Assembly: GCA_903921135.1 (NCBI GenBank)
Contig: CAIXOY010000446.1
Location: 1-6,023 of the forward strand
Length of the DNA stretch: 6,023 bases
Reading direction: 5' to 3'
Source of the DNA: an uncultured Gammaproteobacteria bacterium
GTDB lineage: Bacteria > Pseudomonadota > Gammaproteobacteria > Pseudomonadales > UBA5518
This document shows positions 1 through 6,023 of the stretch, piece after piece (positions within the stretch are counted from its first letter, which is position 1; every line of letters begins with the position of its first letter). The translations under genes were made by a program, and so were the position numbers. The notes under the pieces were generated by a model, which was not told the DNA's origin, did no database searches, and worked only from the letters and a program-made list of their open reading frames with translations.

Positions 1-134
1 AGGGATGTGCGGCGGCGTGAGCGAACAGGGAGGGTCCCCGGCCCGAAGCGCGGGCGCTCCATCCGGATGATGCCCCGCGAAGCCCCCGCGTATATGCTTC
101 GGTCCCGCACCGCCCAACACCTCCGGAGACACGC
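1..134 (+). promoter_or_regulatory. Leader upstream of the operon, possible promoter
   Basis: No convincing coding sequence is seen here. One reading frame ends with TGA at 18-20 and another with TGA at 68-70, so the tail of an upstream gene could lie at the extreme left, but too little is present to identify it. A weak sigma70-like -10 (TATGCT, 93-98, four of six consensus bases) lies in the only AT-rich patch, TATATG at 91-96. No good -35 is found at the right distance, so the promoter call is tentative. The Shine-Dalgarno of the first gene (GGAG, 125-128) closes the leader, six bases before its ATG. Confidence 0.3.
78..101. repeat. Short inverted repeat in the leader, possible operator
   Basis: CGAAGC at 78-83 is the exact reverse complement of GCTTCG at 96-101, with 12 bases between. 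The right arm overlaps the tentative -10 hexamer (93-98), a position where a dimeric repressor could block transcription. The pairing does not extend inward or outward, and a 6-bp perfect repeat can occur by chance in GC-rich DNA. No T-run follows, so it is not a terminator. Regulatory function is inference only. Confidence 0.2.
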
Positions 135-2213
135 ATGCCAGGCCCCGTCACCGTCCGCATCCATGGTCGCATCGCGATCGCCGAAGTCGACCACCCGCCA
201 GTGAACGCGCTCTCGCACGGCGTACGTGCAGGCCTGTGGGAGGCGGTTGAACGGGTGGATGCCAGCGCCGACCTCGACGCGCTGGTGATCATCTGCGCCG
301 GCCGTACGTTCTTCTCCGGCGCTGACATCAAGGAATTCGGCAAGCCCGCCCAGGATCCGCAACTCCCGCAACTGATCGACCGCATCGAGCAGGCGGCAAA
401 GCCTGTCATCGCCGCGATCCACGGCAAAGCGCTCGGTGGCGGGCTCGAACTCGCGCTCGGTTGCCATGCCAGGGTGGCGCTGTCCTCTGCGCGCATCGGC
501 TTGCCCGAGGTGAAGTTGGGTCTGGTGCCCGGCGCGGGCGGCACGCAGCGTCTGCCGCGGCTGATCGGCTTTGCGGCTGCGGTGCCCATCGTGGCCGAAG
601 GCGGCGAGGTGCCCGCGCCCAAGGCGCTCGAACTCGGTGCGATCGATGTGGTGGTTGCAGACCAACTCGAAGCCGCCGCCGTCGCACACGCCGAAGCGCT
701 TGTCGCAAGCGGTGCGCCGCTGCGCCGCACCCGTGATCTTCCTGCACCCGAGGCGGATGCCGGGCTGGTCGAAGAAACCCGCAAGGCACTCGCCAAAAAG
801 AAACGCGGCCACATCGCGCCGCAGGCCGCCATCGACGCGATTCTGCTCGCGCAGTCCTACCTCTTCGACGAGGCGCTTCAACGCGAGAACGCGCTCTGCC
901 GCGAGCTGATGCAGGGTGCGCAGTCGAAGGCACTGCGTCACCTCTTTGCGGCCGAGCGTGAAGTGGCGCGCGTGCCGGGTCTCGAGGGTGTCGCGCCGCG
1001 CAGCGTGAGCACGGTGGGCGTGGTGGGCACCGGTACGATGGGCGCAGGCATCGTGCAGGCCTTCGCGAATGCAGGCTTCACCGTGATAGCAGTTGCCTCC
1101 AGCGCAGAGAAGGCGAGTGCTGCCACGGGGCGTATCGCCAAGGCCTATGCGGCACTCGTGTCGCGCGGGAGCCTTGCGCACGACGAGGCCGATCGCCGCA
1201 TGGCACGCATCAGCGTGACGGCAGAGTTGGCGTCATTGGCCAACGCGGATCTTGTCGTCGAGACCGTCACCGAAGACCTCGCGCGCAAGCAGGCCGTGTT
1301 CGCCGCACTCGGCAGCCTGACGCGCCCCGGCACCGTGCTCGCGAGCAACACCTCCTACCTCGACATTGACACTCTTGCCGCGGCGAGCGGCCGCCCGGCA
1401 GACGTCTGCGGCATGCACTTCTTCAACCCCGCGAACGTGATGCGCCTGCTTGAGAACGTGCGCGGCAAGCACACCGCGCCCGAGGTGCTGGCCACCGTGA
1501 TGGATGTGGGCAAGCGCATCGGCAAGCTGCCGATCATGAGCGGTGTGTGCGAGGGTTTCGTGGTGAACCGCCTGCTCGCCAAGCGCTCCCGCGAAGGGTT
1601 TTTCATGCTGGAGGAGGGCGCGACACCCGCGCAGATCGACACCGTGCTCACCGGCTTCGGTTTTCCGATGGGGCCTTATGCGCTCTCGGATCTCGCCGGC
1701 ATCGATCTGCAGTACGCCGCGCGGCAGGTGCGCATGGCGGGCCTCACGGAGCGTGAGAAGCGCGCGGATTTCGTCGATCAGCTCTACGCGCTTGGCCGCT
1801 ACGGCCAGAAGACCGGTGCGGGCTGGTACCGCTACGGCGAGGATCGCAAGCCGCAACCCGACCCTGCTATCGCCGAGCTGCTGAAGGCGCACGCCGAAGC
1901 GCGGGGGATCACGCCGCGCGAGGTCACGGATCAGGAAGTGCTCGAACGCTGCCTGTACGCGATGGTGAACGAAGGCGCGAAGCTGCTGGGGGACGGCATC
2001 GTGGCGCGTCCGCACGAGGTGGACATCGCGATGGTGAACGCCATCGGCTGGCCCGACACCACCGGCGGCCCGCTCTGGTGGGCCGATGCCATCGGCTTGC
2101 CCGCGGTGCGCGAGGCGATGCTGCGCCACGCGCAGACGGCAGGCGCTGAATACTGGAGCCCCGCGCCACTGATCGAGCGGCTGGTGGCAGAAGGCAAAGG
2201 CTTCTACGGCTGA
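135..2213 (+). CDS. FadB-type bifunctional enoyl-CoA hydratase / 3-hydroxyacyl-CoA dehydrogenase
   Basis: This 692-aa cytoplasmic beta-oxidation enzyme hydrates 2-enoyl-CoA to 3-hydroxyacyl-CoA and oxidises that to 3-ketoacyl-CoA with NAD+. Residues 1-190 form a crotonase domain with the oxyanion segment FSGADI (60-65), HGKALGGGLE (96-105) and both catalytic glutamates, Glu105 and Glu125 (in IGLPEVKLG), matching Glu119/Glu139 of E. coli FadB. Residues about 291-470 form the NAD-binding dehydrogenase domain: Rossmann loop GTGTMGAGI (298-306), SNTS (404-407), catalytic His428 in GMHFFNP and Glu440. Two helical C-terminal dehydrogenase domains follow (about 472-565 and 600-690). Length is slightly below that of E. 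coli FadB, with no sign of truncation. The ATG has a good Shine-Dalgarno (GGAG, 125-128). The thiolase partner usually encoded beside fadB is not in the window. Family is certain; chain-length preference is not predictable. The next gene starts 10 nt downstream. Confidence 0.95.
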   Translation: MPGPVTVRIHGRIAIAEVDHPPVNALSHGVRAGLWEAVERVDASADLDALVIICAGRTFFSGADIKEFGKPAQDPQLPQLIDRIEQAAKPVIAAIHGKALGGGLELALGCHARVALSSARIGLPEVKLGLVPGAGGTQRLPRLIGFAAAVPIVAEGGEVPAPKALELGAIDVVVADQLEAAAVAHAEALVASGAPLRRTRDLPAPEADAGLVEETRKALAKKKRGHIAPQAAIDAILLAQSYLFDEALQRENALCRELMQGAQSKALRHLFAAEREVARVPGLEGVAPRSVSTVGVVGTGTMGAGIVQAFANAGFTVIAVASSAEKASAATGRIAKAYAALVSRGSLAHDEADRRMARISVTAELASLANADLVVETVTEDLARKQAVFAALGSLTRPGTVLASNTSYLDIDTLAAASGRPADVCGMHFFNPANVMRLLENVRGKHTAPEVLATVMDVGKRIGKLPIMSGVCEGFVVNRLLAKRSREGFFMLEEGATPAQIDTVLTGFGFPMGPYALSDLAGIDLQYAARQVRMAGLTEREKRADFVDQLYALGRYGQKTGAGWYRYGEDRKPQPDPAIAELLKAHAEARGITPREVTDQEVLERCLYAMVNEGAKLLGDGIVARPHEVDIAMVNAIGWPDTTGGPLWWADAIGLPAVREAMLRHAQTAGAEYWSPAPLIERLVAEGKGFYG

Positions 2214-2223
2214 GGGGGCGCAC

Positions 2224-3429
2224 ATGGAATTCAGCCACACACCACGCACGCGTGAGTTTCTCGGCCGCGTGCAGGAGTTCATGCACGCGCACGTCTACCC
2301 GAACGAGATGCGCTACTACGAGCAGGTGGCGGAGGCCGGCCGCTGGGGCGAGGTGCCCTTGCTCCTCGACCTGCAGGCAAAAGCGCGCACCGCCGGGCTC
2401 TGGAACCTGTTCCTCCCGCCGCCCACCACACACGGTCCCGGGCTCACGAACGTGGAGTACGCGCCGCTCTGCGAGGCGATGGGCCGCATTCACTGGTCTT
2501 CACAGGTCTTCAATTGCTCTGCGCCTGACACGGGCAACATGGAAACCCTCGAGCGCTTTGGCACCGGGGAGCAGAAGCGCGCGTGGCTCGAGCCGTTGCT
2601 CTCCGGCGAGATCCGCTCCGCCTTTGCGATGACCGAGCCCGCGGTAGCGTCGAGTGATGCCACCAACATCGAAACGGCGATCCTCCGCGACGAGGAAGAT
2701 TACGTGATCAACGGCCGCAAATGGTGGATCTCGGGCGCGGGCGATGCGCGCTGCCGGATTTTCATCCTGATGGGAAAGACCGACCCCGAGGCCCCGCGCC
2801 ACCGCCAGCAGTCGATGATCCTCGTGCCGCGCGACACGCCCGGTATCCGCATCCTGCGGCCCTTGAGCGTTTTCGGTTACGACGATGCGCCGCACGGTCA
2901 CATGGAGATCGTCTTCGAGAACGTGCGGGTGCCGGCCGCGAACATCCTGCTCGGCGAAGGACGTGGTTTCGAGATCGCGCAGGCCAGGCTTGGGCCGGGG
3001 CGCATCCATCACTGCATGCGTCTCATCGGCCTTGCCGAGCGTGCGCTCGAATCGATGTGCCTGCGCGCCAAAGAGCGTGTCGCCTTCGGCAAGCCGCTCT
3101 CCGAGCAAGGCGTGACGCTGGAGCGCATCGCGGAGTCCCGCATCCTGATCGACCAGGCGCGGCTGCTCACGCTGCGCGCGGCGTGGATGATGGACACGGT
3201 GGGCAACAAGAGCGCAAAGGCCGAGATCGCGATGATCAAGGTGGCCGCACCGAACATGGCCTGCCAGGTGATCGACTGGGCCATACAGCTCCACGGCGCG
3301 GCGGGCGTGAGTCAGGATTTCGCGCTGGCGGCCTCCTACGCGCATGCCCGCAAGCTCCGCTTTGCCGATGGCCCGGACGAGGTGCACCGCGCGCAGATCG
3401 GCAAGCTGGAACTCGCCCGGTACAGCTGA
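2224..3429 (+). CDS. Acyl-CoA dehydrogenase, ACAD10/11 (LvaC-like) type
   Basis: A complete 401-aa FAD flavoprotein of the acyl-CoA dehydrogenase superfamily. Seen: an N-terminal helical domain with the VYPNE segment (24-28) typical of the ACAD10/11 branch; the flavin/substrate motif AFAMTEPAVASSDAT (133-147); WWISGAG (167-173); RVAFGKPL (285-292); QLHGAAGVS (355-363); and ADGPDEVHR (381-389). In the last motif Asp382 appears to fill the place of the catalytic Glu in the YEGT motif of medium-chain enzymes, as in other DGPDEVH-type members. Such proteins in ACAD11 and in P. putida LvaC act on 4-phosphoacyl-CoA, eliminating phosphate to give an enoyl-CoA. The adjoining kinase gene supports that role here, though ordinary alpha,beta-dehydrogenation is also possible. 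Start: ATG 2224 with GAGGGGG (2212-2218), which overlaps the upstream stop. Superfamily is certain; the phospho-elimination role is inferred. Confidence 0.93.
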   Translation: MEFSHTPRTREFLGRVQEFMHAHVYPNEMRYYEQVAEAGRWGEVPLLLDLQAKARTAGLWNLFLPPPTTHGPGLTNVEYAPLCEAMGRIHWSSQVFNCSAPDTGNMETLERFGTGEQKRAWLEPLLSGEIRSAFAMTEPAVASSDATNIETAILRDEEDYVINGRKWWISGAGDARCRIFILMGKTDPEAPRHRQQSMILVPRDTPGIRILRPLSVFGYDDAPHGHMEIVFENVRVPAANILLGEGRGFEIAQARLGPGRIHHCMRLIGLAERALESMCLRAKERVAFGKPLSEQGVTLERIAESRILIDQARLLTLRAAWMMDTVGNKSAKAEIAMIKVAAPNMACQVIDWAIQLHGAAGVSQDFALAASYAHARKLRFADGPDEVHRAQIGKLELARYS

Positions 3430-3442
3430 GGTGGAGCGCGTG
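3428..3442 (+). promoter_or_regulatory. Ribosome binding site fixing the GTG start of the kinase gene
   Basis: The TGA of the dehydrogenase gene (3427-3429) runs into a purine-rich Shine-Dalgarno, GAGGTGGAG (3428-3436), followed by an in-frame GTG at 3440. The spacing from GAGGTGG is about five bases, which is near optimal. An alternative GTG at 3431 lies inside the Shine-Dalgarno. An upstream ATG at 3344 would put 29 codons inside the previous gene. An ATG at 3482 would remove the N-terminal helix usual in the family. GTG 3440 is therefore preferred. Confidence 0.65.
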
Positions 3443-4471
3443 GACCCGCACCGTCTGGACACTGCGCGGCTGGCGCAGTGGATGGCGCGCGAGGTGGGCG
3501 TAGTGCCGCAGGCGCTCGAGGTCACGAAATTCCCCGGTGGCCAGTCGAACCCCACGTATCTGCTGAGCGATGGCGACGCCCGGTGGGTGCTGCGCAAGAA
3601 ACCGCCCGGTGTGCTGCTTCCCTCGGCGCATGCCATAGAGCGCGAGTACCGTGTGATGGCGGCTCTCGCCGGCAGCGCCGTGCCGGTGCCGCGGATGATC
3701 GCGCTGTGTAGTGACGCAGAGGTGATCGGCACGCCGTTTTTCCTGATGGAACACATGGATGGGCGCAACGTCTGGGACATGCGATTACCCGGTCTTTCCC
3801 GTGCCGGGCGCGCGGCCCATTACGACGACATGAACCGCGTGATCGCCGCCCTGCACGCGCTGGATCCGGTGGCTCTGGGGCTCGCGGATTTCGGGCGCCA
3901 AGGTGGGTATTTCGGCCGCCAGATCGCGCGCTGGACGGCGCAGTACCGCGCCACCGAGACCGACCGCATCGAGGCGATGGAGCAGTTGATCGCCTGGCTT
4001 CCCGCGGCGCTGCCGTCAGGCCTCGACGAGACGCGGCTGGTGCACGGCGATTTCCGCATCGACAACCTGATCTTCCACCCGACAGAGCCGCGCGTGATCG
4101 CGGTGATCGACTGGGAACTCTCCACGTTGGGCCACCCGCTTGCGGATCTGGCCTATCACCTGATGGCGTGGCGGCTCCCGCCCGAGGCCTTCCGTGGCCT
4201 TGCCGGCGAAGACCTCGGTGCGCTCGGCATTCCCGACGAGGCGCAGTACCTCGCGGCCTACGCTGCACGCAGCGGCCGCGCAGCGGTCGATCCTGCGCAG
4301 TGGGAATTCGCGATGGTCTACAACCTCTTCCGCGTGGCCTGCATACGACAGGGGGTGTTCAAGCGCGCGCTGGACGGCAACGCCTCGAGCGAGCGCGCGC
4401 GTGATGCCGGCAGTCGTGCCCGCGAGATGGCAGAGCTCGCGTGGCGCATGGCCTGCGGTGCGGGCGCATGA
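3440..4471 (+). CDS. APH-fold phosphotransferase, ACAD10/11-LvaA type (probable 4-hydroxyacyl-CoA kinase)
   Basis: A 343-aa (GTG-start) kinase of the aminoglycoside phosphotransferase/choline kinase fold. Motifs in order: glycine-rich loop GGQSNPTY (33-40); VLRKKPPGVLLPSAHAIERE (50-69), whose Arg52/Lys53 and Glu67 or Glu69 lie where kinases hold the ATP phosphates; catalytic loop VHGDFRIDNL (201-210) with base Asp204 and Asn209; and VIDWELSTLGHP (222-233) with the metal-binding Asp224. The FxGGQSNPTY and LRxKPPG signatures mark the ACAD10/11-related branch, not drug-resistance enzymes. Characterised relatives (P. putida LvaA and the kinase half of ACAD11) phosphorylate the 4-hydroxyl of 4-hydroxyacyl-CoA with ATP. 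Here it follows the matching dehydrogenase by 10 nt, so the two genes reproduce the ACAD11 fusion as separate proteins in reversed order. The 3' end overlaps the next gene by 4 nt. Fold and branch are firm; the substrate is inferred. Confidence 0.9.
   Translation: MDPHRLDTARLAQWMAREVGVVPQALEVTKFPGGQSNPTYLLSDGDARWVLRKKPPGVLLPSAHAIEREYRVMAALAGSAVPVPRMIALCSDAEVIGTPFFLMEHMDGRNVWDMRLPGLSRAGRAAHYDDMNRVIAALHALDPVALGLADFGRQGGYFGRQIARWTAQYRATETDRIEAMEQLIAWLPAALPSGLDETRLVHGDFRIDNLIFHPTEPRVIAVIDWELSTLGHPLADLAYHLMAWRLPPEAFRGLAGEDLGALGIPDEAQYLAAYAARSGRAAVDPAQWEFAMVYNLFRVACIRQGVFKRALDGNASSERARDAGSRAREMAELAWRMACGAGA
4468..4471 (+). other. ATGA stop-start overlap coupling kinase and TIM-barrel genes
   Basis: The kinase TGA (4469-4471) shares bases with the next ATG (4468-4470). 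The upstream sequence has only a weak Shine-Dalgarno (GCGG-like), so the second gene is probably translated by ribosomes finishing the kinase. Such coupling usually accompanies matched production of functionally linked proteins. Confidence 0.75.
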
Positions 4472-5337
4472 GCGCGCCGTTTCGTTTGCGCTACACGGGG
4501 CATCTGGGGCTGCGTGCGCCGGATCAGCCGCTCTTTCGCCACAGCGCGCGCTCGGCCGACCCGGTCGATCAGATCGCGTTTCTCGCGGAGCAGGGTTTCG
4601 CGGGCGTGCAGGACAATTTCCTGAAGCTGCGCCCCGTTGCCGAGCAGGAACGCATCGGCGTCGCGCTTGCGCGATACGGCCTGCAGATGGGCAGCTTCAA
4701 CAACAATCCGCTGGCATGGAACCGTCCGCTGTGGAGCCTCGCCGATCCCGCAGCGCACGCCGAGCTCGCACGCGATCTGGAAGAGTCCATTGCCGCCGCC
4801 GCGCGCACCGGCGGGCGATACCTCACCTGTGTGACGGGCATGGGCCCGCGGCAGGGCGATCCCGCAGAGGATGCCGCGCGCCACGCGGCAGAATTGCAGG
4901 GCATGATCGAGAACCTCCGGCGCCTCGCGGATCGCGCGGCAGAGGGCGGCGGCATTCTCTGCGTGGAACCGGTGGCGGCGGCGTGGATTCCCGGGCTTCT
5001 GGTGGCCACGCTGGCTGATGCGCTGCATGTCGTGCACACGGTTGCGCATCCTGCCGTGAAGCTGATGTTCGACATCGCGCACGTGCAGACCAGCGAGGGT
5101 GATGTGCTCTCGCGGCTGCGCGCGTGTTGGAGCGATGTGGCGCTGCTGCAGGCCGCGGACACGCCCGGGCGCCGTGATCTGGGCAGCGGGGAACTCGACT
5201 GGCCGGCGATACTGCGTTTCGTGCGAGAGCAGGCTTACGCAGGGCTGATCGAGATCGAACACCTTCCGGCCGCGGACAGTGCCGAGGCCGAACACCAGTT
5301 GCTGCGCCGCCTGCGCGCGGTGGACGCAGCCCTCTGA
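4468..5337 (+). CDS. Hydroxypyruvate isomerase-like TIM-barrel protein
   Basis: A 289-aa soluble protein of the xylose-isomerase-like TIM-barrel superfamily, nearest by motifs to hydroxypyruvate isomerase (Hyi). The four expected metal ligands are seen: Glu167 (VEPV), Asp202 (MFDIAHVQ), Gln228 (LLQAADTPGR) and Glu264 (IEIEHLPA). The DTPGRRDLGSGELDW stretch (231-245) closely parallels the Hyi segment with NPGR and GTGE. The catalytic Glu pair (167 and 264) is kept, so a divalent-metal aldose/ketose-type isomerisation is plausible. It is about 30 residues longer than E. coli Hyi, with an extended N-terminus and a QDNFLKLRPVAEQERIG segment (48-64) that suggests a separate subfamily. No glyoxylate genes (gcl, glxR) are nearby, so a role with hydroxyacyl intermediates of this operon is possible but unproven. 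ATG 4468 is preferred to GTG 4441 because of the ATGA overlap. Family is firm; the reaction is unknown. Confidence 0.85.
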   Translation: MSAPFRLRYTGHLGLRAPDQPLFRHSARSADPVDQIAFLAEQGFAGVQDNFLKLRPVAEQERIGVALARYGLQMGSFNNNPLAWNRPLWSLADPAAHAELARDLEESIAAAARTGGRYLTCVTGMGPRQGDPAEDAARHAAELQGMIENLRRLADRAAEGGGILCVEPVAAAWIPGLLVATLADALHVVHTVAHPAVKLMFDIAHVQTSEGDVLSRLRACWSDVALLQAADTPGRRDLGSGELDWPAILRFVREQAYAGLIEIEHLPAADSAEAEHQLLRRLRAVDAAL

Positions 5338-5350
5338 CAGGACACACGCG

Positions 5351-6023
5351 ATGACACGTCTCGATCACAGGATCTTCGACCTCGGCGGCCAATCACTGCA
5401 CGCGGTGATCACGGGTGATGGTCCGCCGGTGGTGTTCTGCCACGGCTTTCCGGGGCTGTGGTACAGCTGGCGCAAGCAGTTGCCCGTCGTTGCCGCAGCG
5501 GGCTTTCGCGCCATCGCGGTAGACCAGCGTGGTTATGGGCGCTCTGATCGGCCCGTGGATCCCGCGCTCTATGATGCGAACGTCGTCATGCAGGACATGC
5601 TCCGGCTGCTGGATGCGATGGGCATCGAGCGCGCGGTTTTCGTGGGCCATGACTTCGGCGCGCAGCAGGTCTGCAACCTCGCGGCGCGTCACGCTGATCG
5701 CGTCGCCGGAGTGGTGATCATGAGTTGCCCCTATGATTTCGATCTCGCGGGCCGTGGTGGTCGCGGGCGCGACAAGGGCGAGACGGGAGAGGGTTCCTTT
5801 GCCACGGGGCTGCGTCCGAGCGAGGCCTTCGCCGCCGTCGCGAAGCAGCACTTCTTTCACATGCATTACTTCCAAGCCATCGGCCCCGCCGAGCGCGAAC
5901 TCGGTGCTGCACCACGCGAATTCCTGCAGCGGCTGTTCTGGGCGCTGTCCAGCAAAGGCGAACTCGCGCGCTACAAGGACTTTCCTTCCGAGGGCACGGG
6001 CTATCTCGACGTGCTGCCGCCCG
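5351..6023 (+). CDS. Alpha/beta-hydrolase, soluble epoxide hydrolase type (3' end beyond window)
   Basis: The first 224 residues of an alpha/beta-hydrolase are present, open to the window edge; the family is usually about 310-330 aa. Seen: the oxyanion motif HGFP (31-34, HGxP of epoxide hydrolases); VDQRGYGRSDRP (57-68); nucleophile elbow GHDFGA (99-104) with Asp101 rather than Ser; and, in the lid, HYFQAIGPAERELGA (172-186) with Tyr173, one of the tyrosines that polarise the epoxide. An Asp nucleophile plus a lid Tyr points to epoxide hydrolase (epoxide to vicinal diol) more than to esterase. Haloalkane dehalogenases also use Asp, but the HYFQ lid motif argues against them. The elbow has Phe where Trp is common. 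The second lid Tyr and the acid/His of the triad should lie mostly past the edge. ATG 5351 has AGGA at 5339-5342 and follows the previous stop by 13 nt, so it continues the operon. Confidence 0.88.
   Translation, partial: MTRLDHRIFDLGGQSLHAVITGDGPPVVFCHGFPGLWYSWRKQLPVVAAAGFRAIAVDQRGYGRSDRPVDPALYDANVVMQDMLRLLDAMGIERAVFVGHDFGAQQVCNLAARHADRVAGVVIMSCPYDFDLAGRGGRGRDKGETGEGSFATGLRPSEAFAAVAKQHFFHMHYFQAIGPAERELGAAPREFLQRLFWALSSKGELARYKDFPSEGTGYLDVLPP

Noticed and set aside
41..55. GCCCG/CGGGC hairpin (5-nt loop) as a terminator of an upstream gene
   Set aside because: The stem is only 5 bp and no T-run follows, so it does not resemble an intrinsic terminator.
7..204. 65-codon open frame with a GTG start in the leader
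   Set aside because: Arg/Ser-rich, no clear Shine-Dalgarno, and it runs 70 bases into the FadB-type gene in another frame. No support for a real small protein.
1233..2282. 349-codon open frame on the minus strand
   Set aside because: It lies wholly opposite the FadB-type gene and the start of the dehydrogenase gene, has a His/Arg/Ala-rich composition and no recognisable domain. Long antisense frames are expected in GC-rich coding DNA.
3344..3439. ATG at 3344 as the kinase start
   Set aside because: It would add residues encoded inside the dehydrogenase gene, composed like an out-of-frame shadow (Ser/Arg/Thr-rich). GTG 3440 with a strong Shine-Dalgarno gives the usual family length.
2500..3780. 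426-codon open frame on the minus strand
   Set aside because: It mirrors the dehydrogenase and kinase genes, which have clear motifs throughout. The antisense translation shows no family signature and looks compositional.
4441..4467. GTG at 4441 as the TIM-barrel start
   Set aside because: It lies 27 bases further inside the kinase gene. The ATGA overlap at 4468 is the typical coupled start and the family N-terminus begins after it.
3440..4471. Aminoglycoside resistance gene
   Set aside because: The fold is shared, but the GGQSNPTY and LRKKPPG motifs and the neighbouring acyl-CoA genes place it with the ACAD10/11-LvaA kinases.
4318..5295. 325-codon open frame on the minus strand
   Set aside because: It is opposite the TIM-barrel gene, which carries all its metal ligands. 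The antisense product is low in recognisable structure.

Overview
The window is a dense, GC-rich (roughly two-thirds G+C by eye) stretch of bacterial chromosome with five genes, all on the + strand, in one probable operon. Base composition, codon use and gene types suggest a catabolically versatile proteobacterium, perhaps a beta- or gammaproteobacterium. Nothing in the sequence fixes the taxon further. No RNA gene, mobile element, CRISPR array or terminator is visible.

Layout: positions 1-134 are a non-coding leader with a possible promoter and a small inverted repeat. Then come (1) a 692-aa FadB-type enoyl-CoA hydratase / 3-hydroxyacyl-CoA dehydrogenase (135-2213); (2) a 401-aa acyl-CoA dehydrogenase of the ACAD10/11 type (2224-3429); (3) a 343-aa aminoglycoside-phosphotransferase-fold kinase of the ACAD10/11-LvaA type (3440-4471, GTG start); (4) a 289-aa TIM-barrel protein of the hydroxypyruvate isomerase-like family (4468-5337); and (5) an alpha/beta-hydrolase of the epoxide hydrolase type, cut by the window end (5351 to beyond 6023). 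The junctions are 10 nt, 10 nt, a 4-nt ATGA overlap and 13 nt, so co-transcription is very likely.

How they may work together: genes 2 and 3 look like the separated halves of the animal ACAD11 fusion and like the LvaC/LvaA pair of Pseudomonas putida levulinate catabolism. In those systems the kinase phosphorylates the 4-hydroxyl of a 4-hydroxyacyl-CoA and the acyl-CoA dehydrogenase homologue eliminates the phosphate to give an enoyl-CoA. Gene 1 would then hydrate and oxidise that product to a 3-ketoacyl-CoA. A thiolase and an acyl-CoA ligase are not in the window. The epoxide hydrolase could feed the route by opening an epoxide to a diol, and the TIM-barrel protein could isomerise a hydroxy-carbonyl intermediate. 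The family assignments are strong. The joint pathway for oxygenated acyl substrates, and especially the role of gene 4, is inference.
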